DNA of 5,665 bases from Candidatus Latescibacterota bacterium. Lineage in GTDB: Bacteria > Latescibacterota > 4484-107. Shown here in pieces: positions 1 to 5,372 of this stretch (position 1 is the first letter of the stretch; the number at the start of each line of letters is the position of its first letter). The position numbers were made by a program, and so were the translations under genes. The notes beneath the pieces are model-generated. The model ran no database searches and was not told the DNA's origin. It was given only the letters and a program-made list of their open reading frames with translations. The DNA is taken from the NCBI GenBank assembly GCA_030613045.1, contig JAUWMS010000211.1, positions 1-5,665 of the forward strand, in the 5' to 3' direction.

Positions 1-703
1 CCTGAAGCGCCAGGAGCAATACGCCCATGCCGTTCGGCGTGAAGAGCACCGGCATGTTTCCGGAAGTGATCTTTGCCATTCGCTCCGCCCATCGGAACCA
101 CTGGATCGTCTTTTTCAGGATTTTCAGATGATCCACCACCGCGCGCTTTCGCCATCCGAAGCCGTCCCCGGCCCAGAGAATATCCGTTCCCCTGATACGA
201 TTTCCGTAGAGGCTCACCGAGAAGTGCGTTCCTTCCCCGGAAAAGGAAAGCCCGCTCGAATTGGCGAACTCCGACCGGCCGACAGATTTGCCTACGGTCG
301 CGTGGGATACGATGTCCGGAGCATAAATTTTGAGTCCATCCACTATCTCCTGCCCGATGGCCACCATTTCCGCTTGGGTCACCGGAACCACGGCCTTGTC
401 GTACGTTTGCACCTCCTGCACGTCCCCAGGACCCGGAAACCGAAAGGACACGGGTTTGCCGAATTGCGCCGCCTCCACGGCCCGCTGTATCAGCCCCTCT
501 GCGTCCTCCGCGTCCGTTGAATGCGATTCGCCTAATTTTCCATCCACGATCACCCGCAGGCCCATGTTCGTGGATTGATTCGTCTTGATGGACTTCAACC
601 GTCCGCTCTCGAACGAAACCGGCATGGATTCGCCGTAGAAGATCGAGGCTTCCGCCGCCTGAGCCTGTCTCGTGGCTTGTTCTACAATCTGTTCCGCTGT
701 CAT
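1..703 (-). CDS. pmbA: TldE/PmbA subunit of the TldD/TldE metallopeptidase, N-terminal part (runs off left edge)
   Basis: The minus strand is open from an ATG at 703-701 to the left edge, giving 234 codons of a protein usually near 450 residues; the C-terminal domain is missing from the window. The N-terminus (EQIVEQATRQAQAAEASIFY) followed by a segment like MGLRVIVDGKLGESHST near residues 47-63 is typical of the TldD/PmbA N-terminal domain. An 'FANSSG' motif at residues 146-151 and 'MPVLFTPNGMGVLL' at 217-230 match the PmbA core. No HExxxH is present, as expected for TldE, the non-catalytic partner. The start overlaps the tldD stop as ATGA, and GGAGGAGGG inside the tldD end is the ribosome binding site, so the two are translationally coupled. 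In the known complex TldE pairs with TldD in the cytoplasm and the chamber degrades unstructured peptides. The family call rests on motif recognition and adjacency to tldD. Confidence 0.93.
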   Translation of the reverse strand, partial: MTAEQIVEQATRQAQAAEASIFYGESMPVSFESGRLKSIKTNQSTNMGLRVIVDGKLGESHSTDAEDAEGLIQRAVEAAQFGKPVSFRFPGPGDVQEVQTYDKAVVPVTQAEMVAIGQEIVDGLKIYAPDIVSHATVGKSVGRSEFANSSGLSFSGEGTHFSVSLYGNRIRGTDILWAGDGFGWRKRAVVDHLKILKKTIQWFRWAERMAKITSGNMPVLFTPNGMGVLLLALQ

Positions 704-2070
704 TGCCCTCCTCCAATCGTCACGTTCCGGATCCGGATGTGGGGACTTCCGAGTCCCACCGGCAGTCCGTTTTGTCCGCCCTTTCCGCAGCCTCCTCCGG
801 ATTTGGACCAACCGACCTCCCGTTCAATCATATCTATGTGCTTCAACGTATCGAACACATTGCCCGTGAGCACCACGTCCCGAACCAGCTCCGCGATCCG
901 TCCGTCCCGGATCATATATCCGTAGCCCGCGCTGAACGTGAACATCTCCATCATCGTCTGCCCACCGATCATATCCAACGCATACACGCCGAGCTTGATG
1001 TCCCGGATCATCTCCTCAAACGTGGCGTCGCCTCCGTCGATATACGTATTCGTCATCCGCACGATAGGCTCATCCGAATACCTCAGCGCGCGGGCGTTTC
1101 CGGTGGGCTGCTCCCCCATCTTTGCGGCGGTCTCCCGCGAGTGCAGCCGTCCCACCAAGATGCCCTCTTTGATCAGATAATTCCTGCGCGTCTTTGTGCC
1201 TTCGTCATCGTATTTGTGCGTGCCTCTCAGTCCCGGAATGGAGCCGTCGTCGAGGATGTTCAGCCACTTCGGCCCGAAGCGCTTGCCCAACACCATCAAC
1301 TCCTTCATCCGCTCGTTCTCATACACGAAGTCCGCCTCGCTCAGATGCCCGAACGCCTCGTGCGCGAACACGCCGGCCAGGTTCGGATCGAGCACCACCG
1401 TGTACGTGCCGCCCTGCACCGGCTGTGCGCTCAACAGATCCACCGCTCGTTTGGCCACGAGGGACGCCTTCTCCTCGATCCCCCGAACGAGCGAAAAGCC
1501 CCCGGTGGTCCCGGCCACGCTTTCGCGGGTGCGCTGCACATTGTCCCCATCCCGCGCGATAGCCGAAAGCCCCACGCCGAGATCCGGTCGCTCCTCCGAG
1601 ATGTACGCGCCCTCCGAATTGGCGAAGTGCACGCGCCGGAACACGTCGTGATATCCCACGTTCGTGGTCTGAATCTGCTCGTGATGGCTCAGAATAATCC
1701 GATTATACGCCTCCACCACAGCCTTCTTCTCAGCCAGCGGAACTTCGCGGAAATCCTCCTCCAAATCCACGGTGACCGTATCCACGACAGGCTGAACCTC
1801 TGCCCATTGAGTTTGCTCCTTTCCCACCCATCGCGCGGACTCCGCAGCCTCCGAAACCTTTCCTTTTAGATCACTCAGATCGTTGAACGTAGCCACGCCC
1901 CATCCCCCCTTCACCAGTGCCCGCACGATGCCTCCAACAGACGCGGACGATCCGATGCCGTCCAACTCCTCGCCCCGGAAATTCAGCCCGGAGATCACCA
2001 TCTCCTCGATGCGAATTTCCGTGTACTCCGCACGGCTTTTCTTCAAAGCTTGTTCCAATCGTTCTCTCAA
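700..2070 (-). CDS. tldD: TldD zinc metallopeptidase subunit
   Basis: This 456-residue protein is slightly shorter than Escherichia coli TldD (about 480). The zinc-binding HEAFGH (HExxxH) is at residues 237-242, and a glycine-rich GGGCGKGGQ at 425-433 supplies Cys428, matching the third metal ligand known in TldD. Other family signatures are 'FANSEG' at 149-154 and 'MTNTYIDGGDA' at 339-349. The start is a TTG at 2070-2068: no ATG gives a better N-terminus, and AAGGAGG lies six bases upstream. TldD is the catalytic half of the cytoplasmic TldD/TldE peptidase, which in E. coli trims microcin B17 and is implicated in CcdA antitoxin breakdown. It is followed by pmbA with a four-base overlap. The gene looks intact and all ligands are present. 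A long plus-strand open frame across it is a shadow of this gene. Confidence 0.97.
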   Translation of the reverse strand: MRERLEQALKKSRAEYTEIRIEEMVISGLNFRGEELDGIGSSASVGGIVRALVKGGWGVATFNDLSDLKGKVSEAAESARWVGKEQTQWAEVQPVVDTVTVDLEEDFREVPLAEKKAVVEAYNRIILSHHEQIQTTNVGYHDVFRRVHFANSEGAYISEERPDLGVGLSAIARDGDNVQRTRESVAGTTGGFSLVRGIEEKASLVAKRAVDLLSAQPVQGGTYTVVLDPNLAGVFAHEAFGHLSEADFVYENERMKELMVLGKRFGPKWLNILDDGSIPGLRGTHKYDDEGTKTRRNYLIKEGILVGRLHSRETAAKMGEQPTGNARALRYSDEPIVRMTNTYIDGGDATFEEMIRDIKLGVYALDMIGGQTMMEMFTFSAGYGYMIRDGRIAELVRDVVLTGNVFDTLKHIDMIEREVGWSKSGGGCGKGGQNGLPVGLGSPHIRIRNVTIGGGQ

Positions 2071-2076
2071 AGTGAT

Positions 2077-2083
2077 CCTCCTT
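2077..2083 (-). promoter_or_regulatory. Ribosome binding site of tldD
   Basis: The minus strand reads AAGGAGG, a near-complete anti-Shine-Dalgarno match, ending six bases before the TTG at 2070. This strong site decides the TTG start. I saw no convincing sigma-70 promoter in the 157-base gap between the PemK-like gene and tldD, so tldD may be read from further upstream or from a promoter of a different type. Confidence 0.85.
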
Positions 2084-2100
2084 TTTTGTGCTCGATGTAC

Positions 2101-2124
2101 CGCAGAGACGCAGAGGGCGCAGAG
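2101..2124. repeat. CGCAGAG short tandem repeat
   Basis: The heptamer CGCAGAG occurs three times, at 2101-2107, 2109-2115 and 2118-2124, separated by A and GG. It sits in the only sizeable gap on the left side (2071-2227), 17 bases upstream of the tldD Shine-Dalgarno, so it would lie in the tldD leader if transcription starts upstream. Similar CGCAGAG or CACAGAG runs are scattered between genes in many environmental bacterial genomes; that statement is from memory and not checked here. The rest of the gap shows only a weak five-base hairpin (GGAAG/CTTCC) just after the PemK-like stop. Confidence 0.85.
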
Positions 2125-2227
2125 ATATCCCTATGGGTTTTCCGCTTAATTGGACACCGAATCCAGTGGCGCGTCGGGTGTGCGTTTTTACGGAGGAGCG
2201 TGGGAAGAGGTGCAATCCTTCCGTTGC

Positions 2228-2575
2228 TCATAATCCCAGACAGTGCCGAACAGTTTGCTCAATTTTTTCTAATGCCCGACCTGAAACCGTTCCGGCTGGC
2301 TTGTCGGGAAAACGCTCGGGGTCTAAGGAACGAATTTGAAAGCACAGGAAAACCGTCTCTATCGGCAGACCGCTGTCTTCCGGCGATATACGGACATTGG
2401 TCGGATAATCACGAGAAATATGTTCGCCCTTTGTCCCAACAAGCACCGTGACCACAAGAGGGAGCTTGTTAATGGCATCTACGGATAAAACTAAAGCCGG
2501 ACGCTGCCCTGCTTGCTCTCGTCCCTTCACGGGATTCAAATTGACAAAATAGATTTCTCCTCGATGAATGGCCAT
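2228..2575 (-). CDS. PemK/MazF-family endoribonuclease toxin
   Basis: This 115-residue protein has the usual length of the family. The N-terminus RGEIYFVNLNPVKG (residues 5-18) followed by EQAGQRPALVLS (20-31) is the hallmark first beta-hairpin of PemK/MazF toxins. Arg25 of the RP motif and Thr48 in 'VLVGTKG' sit where the family's catalytic arginine and threonine are expected. 'QIRSLD' at 80-85 and 'KIEQTVRHCLGL' at the end match the conserved core and C-terminus. Such toxins cleave single-stranded mRNA at short sequence motifs and are neutralised by a partner whose C-terminus blocks the dimer groove. The ATG overlaps the stop of the upstream gene as TGATG, with GGAGAG just before it, so toxin and antitoxin are coupled. 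The reading frame is intact. Cleavage specificity cannot be read from the sequence. Confidence 0.93.
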   Translation of the reverse strand: MAIHRGEIYFVNLNPVKGREQAGQRPALVLSVDAINKLPLVVTVLVGTKGEHISRDYPTNVRISPEDSGLPIETVFLCFQIRSLDPERFPDKPAGTVSGRALEKIEQTVRHCLGL

Positions 2576-2823
2576 CAGTTGCTCTCCAGTCCATCCGATT
2601 CCGTCACGGCAAACTCCCGATCAATTTTCTGTAACTCGGTTCGGATCTCAGAATCCATTGCCATCGCGGAAAGTTGACTTTCAAAAACGGACTGCTCAAC
2701 GGGTTCATTTTTCATTGAGTCTTCCCGCAAGCGATGGGCAAGTTGCTCAATCAACCATAATTGATTTTCGCGAGACAAACGGTCGATCGTTTTTTCGACC
2801 TGACTCAAGGCTGGTGAAAACAT
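2575..2823 (-). CDS. Antitoxin partner of the PemK-like toxin
   Basis: This 82-residue protein lies directly upstream of the PemK-like toxin and shares one base with it. Residues 3-35 (starting SPALSQVEKTIDRLS and containing NQLWLIEQLAHRLRED) form a predicted amphipathic helical segment seen in small antitoxins of environmental bacteria. The second half, AMDSEIRTELQKID followed by REFAVTESDGLE (about 55-80), is acidic and likely extended. That is the usual layout: a dimerising N-terminus and a toxin-masking tail. No classic AbrB or ribbon-helix-helix signature is evident, so whether it binds DNA is open. GGAGG ends six bases before the ATG at 2823. The assignment rests on position, size, charge pattern and a remembered resemblance to antitoxins of this type. 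Confidence 0.85.
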   Translation of the reverse strand: MFSPALSQVEKTIDRLSRENQLWLIEQLAHRLREDSMKNEPVEQSVFESQLSAMAMDSEIRTELQKIDREFAVTESDGLESN

Positions 2824-2872
2824 CGTCTTCCTCCATATTTTGATTTATTTTCCCTTCTCCGTCCGGAGCATT

Positions 2873-3190
2873 TCATTGGGGTGACGCAGACGGTTTATTC
2901 TTGTTTCCACCCTCCGGACGCCCACGTTCCGCGTAAATGCCCGCGCGAAGTTCGGGCAACGTTTCATCTTTTGCCAGCGCCCCAGCTTGTTGAAGCAGGA
3001 TCGCCCGGCTATCGTAGCTCCGCAGCCAGTCGTCAACCGCGACTTTGAGAAAACGCCAGTTGGCGTCAATGCGTCTGCCCGGAATCCGGTTATGGGCGGC
3101 CTGCCGCTCAATCGTCTCTTTGGGCAACCGCAGGTAATGCGCTACTTCGTCCAGTGTAAGGACATCCGTGTTCATCATGGTTTGGCTCAT
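2873..3190 (-). CDS. Excisionase-like helix-turn-helix protein (MerR/HTH_17 type)
   Basis: The protein has 105 residues. 'LTLDEVAHYLRLPKETIERQA' (about 11-31) is the helix-turn-helix. 'IPGRRIDANWRFLKVAVDDWLRS' (36-58) is the wing and following helix typical of the excisionase/DNA-binding family with a conserved WRF. A second segment, 'LLQQAGALAKDETLPELRAGIYAERGRPEG' (65-94), ends in an RGRP motif that I associate with small helix-turn-helix proteins found beside toxin genes. It lies between two toxin-antitoxin pairs, 69 bases after the small zeta partner and 49 before the PemK antitoxin. I see no dedicated toxin next to it, so it could be a cluster regulator or an orphan antitoxin. The ATG at 3190 is preceded by AGAAGG; ATGs four and five codons later are possible alternatives. 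There is no integrase nearby to support a phage excisionase role. Confidence 0.83.
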   Translation of the reverse strand: MSQTMMNTDVLTLDEVAHYLRLPKETIERQAAHNRIPGRRIDANWRFLKVAVDDWLRSYDSRAILLQQAGALAKDETLPELRAGIYAERGRPEGGNKNKPSASPQ

Positions 3191-3215
3191 GTCCGCTGCC
3201 TTCTCTCGTCATTTG

Positions 3216-3227
3216 ATCATCTATGAT
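3216..3227. promoter_or_regulatory. Possible operator: short inverted repeat ahead of the HTH gene
   Basis: ATCAT and ATGAT form a five-base inverted repeat around CT, 26 bases upstream of the ATG of the helix-turn-helix gene. Size and position would suit a dimeric autoregulator. The repeat is short and could be chance, and no clear -35/-10 pair was found in this gap. Confidence 0.25.
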
Positions 3228-3259
3228 GTCTTGTGGCTGGTTCTCACTCCGTTGTTGTT

Positions 3260-3442
3260 TCACAGCTCCGATGCACCATTCTCCCGTGGGATCATCTTCT
3301 TCACGACCTTCCCATCTTCATAGATCACAAGCGGCGTGCCGGTTTGCTGTGCGATCTTGCGCGCCTGTTTTGCCGCGCGGAGGAGGGCTTTTCCAGCCTG
3401 CGCGATGTCCGCGTCTCGAACGTCATCCTGTTTCTTATTCAT
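3260..3442 (-). CDS. Small basic protein, probable antitoxin of the zeta-like toxin
   Basis: This 60-residue protein begins four bases inside the zeta-like gene (ATGA overlap), with AGGGGAG eight bases upstream, so it is translationally coupled to it. Residues 10-33 (DADIAQAGKALLRAAKQARK and following) form a likely basic amphipathic helix. 'TGTPLVIYEDGKVVKKMIP' (34-52) looks like a beta-hairpin with a conserved 'YEDGKVV'. I recall similar short hypothetical proteins beside small zeta-toxin genes. It is not the three-helix epsilon antitoxin of the classical system, and it lies downstream of the toxin, the reverse of epsilon-zeta order. Its role as antitoxin is inferred from coupling and size only. 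Confidence 0.72.
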   Translation of the reverse strand: MNKKQDDVRDADIAQAGKALLRAAKQARKIAQQTGTPLVIYEDGKVVKKMIPRENGASEL

Positions 3443-3963
3443 CTATTTACTCCCCTATCAATCAAGACCGGCGTCTCATCTGAGTTGTCGTATAAGGCCC
3501 AGATGTCAACCATCCGCCGGTACACGTCCTGAAAATTTCTCCATCCTTTATGGTATCGCCGCCGGATCACGCTTTCGGGCACATGGTGACCGCCCTGCGC
3601 CACACGGACAGCCACGCGGTCAACAGCAATCTGAACATCCGATACGTGCAGAAAAAGCAGTTTGACCCGGTATCCAATTTTTTGCCATTTCGGAATCATC
3701 CGGGCAACCAGACGTCCACTCAGCGTGGTCTCGAATGCAAAGCTCTCAAGACGCCGAACGTGCGCGGCGATCTCCTCCAGCATCAGTCTGCCGGCCCGCA
3801 TCGCAGAGGCTTCCGGGGAAAACGGAGAAAGCCCTTCGGCAATCAGGTCCGCATTGACAAACACCGGACATCCGGCCTCTTGAGGGAGAAATTCACGGGC
3901 AAACGTGGTCTTTCCCGCACCGTTGGGGCCCGCGATTAGGATGATTTTTCGTTCCTCCGTCAT
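3439..3963 (-). CDS. Zeta-toxin-family P-loop kinase
   Basis: The protein has 174 residues. The Walker A motif GPNGAGKTT is at 12-20, directly after a short beta-strand (KIILIA). 'VNADLIAEGLSPFSPE' (36-51), 'FAFETTLSGR' (75-84) and 'GGHHVPESVIRRRYHKGW' (124-141) followed by NF (143-144) are the signature blocks of the small chromosomal zeta-toxin family (COG4185 type). Classical zeta toxins phosphorylate UDP-N-acetylglucosamine and block cell-wall synthesis; the substrate of these short relatives is less certain. The ATG at 3963 has GGAG in its leader. The frame stays open upstream through a remnant of another zeta gene, but meets TAA at about 4069 and offers no ATG, so 3963 is the start. The gene is followed by a coupled 60-codon gene. 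All motifs look intact. Confidence 0.92.
   Translation of the reverse strand: MTEERKIILIAGPNGAGKTTFAREFLPQEAGCPVFVNADLIAEGLSPFSPEASAMRAGRLMLEEIAAHVRRLESFAFETTLSGRLVARMIPKWQKIGYRVKLLFLHVSDVQIAVDRVAVRVAQGGHHVPESVIRRRYHKGWRNFQDVYRRMVDIWALYDNSDETPVLIDRGVNR
3524..3553. repeat. Direct repeat, copy 1 (inside the zeta-like gene)
   Basis: These 30 bases are identical to 4010-4039, an offset of 486. Weaker similarity (11 of 16 bases by hand alignment) continues to 3569/4055. On the minus strand this copy encodes the conserved HKGWRNFQDV block of the zeta-like protein (residues 138-147). Identity ends abruptly on the low-coordinate side. Confidence 0.95.
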
Positions 3964-3986
3964 CTCAGCTTCTCCAAATCCTTTTG

Positions 3987-4002
3987 CGTTCCTAAAGGAA
4001 CG
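3987..4002. promoter_or_regulatory. Inverted repeat in the zeta leader (possible operator or RNA hairpin)
   Basis: CGTTCC and GGAACG are a perfect six-base inverted repeat around TAAA, located 23 bases before the zeta ATG. A second GGAACG follows at 4007-4012. In the transcript it would form a small stem-loop close to the ribosome binding site; as DNA it could bind a toxin-antitoxin autoregulator. Function is inferred from position only. Confidence 0.35.
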
Positions 4003-4009
4003 AGATGGA

Positions 4010-4058
4010 ACGTCCTGAAAATTTCTCCATCCTTTATGGCACCGCCGCTGATTCAGGG
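4010..4058 (-). pseudogene. Remnant of a second zeta-toxin gene / direct repeat copy 2
   Basis: The first 30 bases (4010-4039) are identical to a segment inside the intact zeta-like gene at 3524-3553, and similarity decays over the next 16. Read on the minus strand it encodes ALNQRRCHKGWRNFQDV, aligning with SVIRRRYHKGWRNFQDV at residues 131-147 of the intact protein: the Tyr has become Cys and the flanking residues have drifted. A TAA lies a few codons upstream and similarity ends sharply after the GAC-GT of the Asp-Val codons, so only this scrap survives. It happens to be in frame with the downstream zeta ATG. It probably marks a former tandem zeta copy or an unequal recombination event. 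Confidence 0.75.
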
Positions 4059-4060
4059 CA

Positions 4061-4089
4061 AATATATATTAAAATGGAACAAATCGCAA
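4061..4089 (-). promoter_or_regulatory. Putative sigma-70-like promoter for the toxin-antitoxin cluster
   Basis: On the minus strand TTGCGA (4089-4084, four of six consensus bases) is followed after exactly 17 bases by TATATT (4066-4061, five of six). It lies just beyond the terminator of the upstream gene, where a new promoter is expected. Transcription would start near 4054, giving a leader of about 90 bases that contains the zeta remnant and the small inverted repeat before the zeta-like ATG. A shifted alternative (TTGTAT, 17 bases, TAATAT) overlaps it. Confidence 0.5.
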
Positions 4090-4092
4090 TAC

Positions 4093-4127
4093 AAAAAAAG
4101 CCGCCTCTGCAAAAGCAAAGACGGCTT
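4093..4127 (-). terminator. Strong intrinsic terminator after the Asp-box protein gene
   Basis: On the minus strand AAGCCGTCTTTGC pairs with GCAGAGGCGGCTT over 13 bases without mismatch (two G-U pairs), around a TTTT loop. The descending arm runs straight into a run of T that ends before G at 4092. It lies 27 bases past the stop of the secreted-protein gene. On the plus strand the stem is not followed by T, so it works for the minus strand only. It separates the secreted-protein unit from the toxin-antitoxin cluster. Confidence 0.92.
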
Positions 4128-4154
4128 AAAGTCCAAAAGGTATAGCGCGGATTG

Positions 4155-5294
4155 TCACTTTGAGGTTTCAGGGAGAAGCGGGAGAAAGCGCGCCTTGACC
4201 TGCCCCCAACTCGATGGAGCCACGGAACTGGACCCAATGGGCAACTCCAGCGCAAACAGCACATCATGCACGGTCGCGAGAAGCCGCTTGGGAGAGGTCA
4301 GTTGGAACGCCACCGACTGGGCCGTGTATTCCCCGTAAAGGCCCATGGGAAACTCAAGAAATGTCCAGGTTCTCCCGCCATTCTCGGTAAGATAGACCCC
4401 TTCATGGGCTGCGGCAGCGATCCGATTGGGATCCTCAGGGTCCACAGCCAGCCCTTCGGAGATGGACCGGGGCTCGTAGCTTTGCAAGATACTTTCCCAC
4501 GAATCGCCCTGATCCCGGCTGCGGTACACCACTCCTCGCGGACACACCGTTCCTCCCGGACAATACCCCTTGGGGCCACCCACGAGATAGAGGACCTGCG
4601 GGTTCTGAGGCTCAGCCACGAGCGTTCTTACATAGTGCTCGGGTTCCGGGACCAGACGTTGCCATGTCTGTCCCTCGTCGAAGCTTCGATAAAGGCTTGC
4701 AGGGTCCATCGGATCGTTGATGTAGATTGTGGAGGGAGCCGCTGGAGGCACCACGATCAGAGAGATCTCAGTGTCCCAAGGAACGTTTTCCGGAGGGGTG
4801 TGATGGAGCCGAAGCCAGGTAACTCCCCGGTCGTCGCTGCGAAACAGGTCGCCTTTCGATGTGCCCACGTAGAGGGTCCGAGGCTGGCTCGGATGAACCA
4901 GCACTGAGGAAGGAACCCCTCCGTCAAAGGTGGTACGTTCGCCCAAAACCTCCTGATTCGGACCACCACTCCACGTGATGCGCACCAGTTGTTTGCTGGT
5001 ATCCTGAAAGTCCCTCTGAGTAATCATATAAACGCTCAACGGGTCGGATGGGTCAGGCGAAAATTCCCAGGACACCCCCCCCCACCTCCCAAACTCTCCC
5101 CACGTCTGGCCGCCATCGAAGCTAACCGTGCTGTCCCACGTGAGATACAGGACGTTGGGATCCGCGGGATGCACCACTATTGCGAGAAGCCCCCCCAACC
5201 CACTTGGTATGCTTTTCAAGTACAACCAGTAGGCCGGCGCAGCCGTGGTCATTTCTGTCATAAGCAGCACTACGAGAAAGACAAGGATGCGCAT
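4155..5294 (-). CDS. Secreted Asp-box (BNR) repeat protein, probable beta-propeller
   Basis: Starting at the ATG at 5294 the protein has 379 residues. A start at TTG 5351 would add 19 residues ahead of the signal peptide and is rejected. MRILVFLVVLLMTEMTTAAPA is a signal peptide with likely cleavage after the A-P-A at 19-21. Five Asp-box motifs follow: SFDGGQTW (58-65), SDDRGVTW (153-160), SFDEGQTW (204-211), SRDQGDSW (259-266) and TENGGRTW (303-310). Most blades also carry an 'HPxxPxxLY'-like strand (42, 134, 183, 229, 285). This alternation is typical of sialidase- or sortilin-type propellers that lack enzymatic residues. Cys245 and Cys251 could form a small disulfide loop. It is probably exported to the periplasm or outside. 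No sortase, PEP-CTERM or lipoprotein signal is visible. Runs of 7 and 9 G occur early in the coding strand. The ligand is unknown. Confidence 0.85.
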   Translation of the reverse strand: MRILVFLVVLLMTEMTTAAPAYWLYLKSIPSGLGGLLAIVVHPADPNVLYLTWDSTVSFDGGQTWGEFGRWGGVSWEFSPDPSDPLSVYMITQRDFQDTSKQLVRITWSGGPNQEVLGERTTFDGGVPSSVLVHPSQPRTLYVGTSKGDLFRSDDRGVTWLRLHHTPPENVPWDTEISLIVVPPAAPSTIYINDPMDPASLYRSFDEGQTWQRLVPEPEHYVRTLVAEPQNPQVLYLVGGPKGYCPGGTVCPRGVVYRSRDQGDSWESILQSYEPRSISEGLAVDPEDPNRIAAAAHEGVYLTENGGRTWTFLEFPMGLYGEYTAQSVAFQLTSPKRLLATVHDVLFALELPIGSSSVAPSSWGQVKARFLPLLPETSK

Positions 5295-5296
5295 AG

Positions 5297-5306
5297 CCCC
5301 CCCCTT
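5297..5306 (-). promoter_or_regulatory. Ribosome binding site containing a run of eight G
   Basis: The minus strand reads AAGGGGGGGG ending two bases before the ATG at 5294, the only purine-rich stretch that can serve as Shine-Dalgarno for the secreted protein. Because it is a homopolymer, slippage would change its length and so the spacing to the start codon. Confidence 0.5.
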
Positions 5307-5324
5307 CGGCCAAAAAGTGATTTT

Positions 5325-5365
5325 CAACCTCCCGCAGGTTCCGCCGTGCAACCCGCGGGAGGTTG
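5325..5365. terminator. Intergenic hairpin after the partial right-edge gene
   Basis: CAACCTCCCGC (5325-5335) and GCGGGAGGTTG (5355-5365) are a perfect 11-base inverted repeat. After one mismatch a further GGTT/AACC pairing leaves a nine-base loop. It begins seven bases past the stop of the right-edge gene on the minus strand. The T run (TTTTT at 5313-5317) is several bases past the stem, so it is not a canonical intrinsic terminator. It could be a weak terminator, an mRNA 3'-end stabiliser or an attenuator between the two genes. Confidence 0.5.
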
Positions 5366-5372
5366 TTCATCG

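Noticed and set aside
128..578. Plus-strand open frames across the left edge
   Set aside because: They overlap the clear PmbA/TldE frame on the minus strand and show low-complexity Arg/Pro/His composition.
703..1869. A 388-codon plus-strand open frame antisense to tldD
   Set aside because: It mirrors tldD codon for codon. It encodes an Arg/His/Pro-rich sequence with no family motif, while tldD has all its metal ligands and a strong ribosome binding site.
2101..2124. CGCAGAG repeat as a CRISPR array
   Set aside because: The units are seven bases with one- and two-base separators, far too short for repeats and spacers, and no cas genes are present.
1871..2215. A 114-codon minus-strand frame spanning the tldD start and the CGCAGAG repeat
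   Set aside because: It overlaps the N-terminus of tldD in another frame, and the repeat translates to the spurious LRPLRLCG-type peptide. No ribosome binding site supports it.
2190..2220. TTGCAC/CGTAAA with 17-base spacing as a tldD promoter
   Set aside because: The -10 element matches the consensus poorly; no better pair was found in the gap, so no promoter is called.
2850..2868. CTCCG/CGGAG inverted repeat between the helix-turn-helix gene and the PemK antitoxin as a terminator
   Set aside because: The loop would be only two bases and no T run follows on the minus strand.
5295..5351. Extended N-terminus of the Asp-box protein from TTG 5351
   Set aside because: It would start inside the intergenic hairpin and put 19 hydrophilic residues before an otherwise standard signal peptide.
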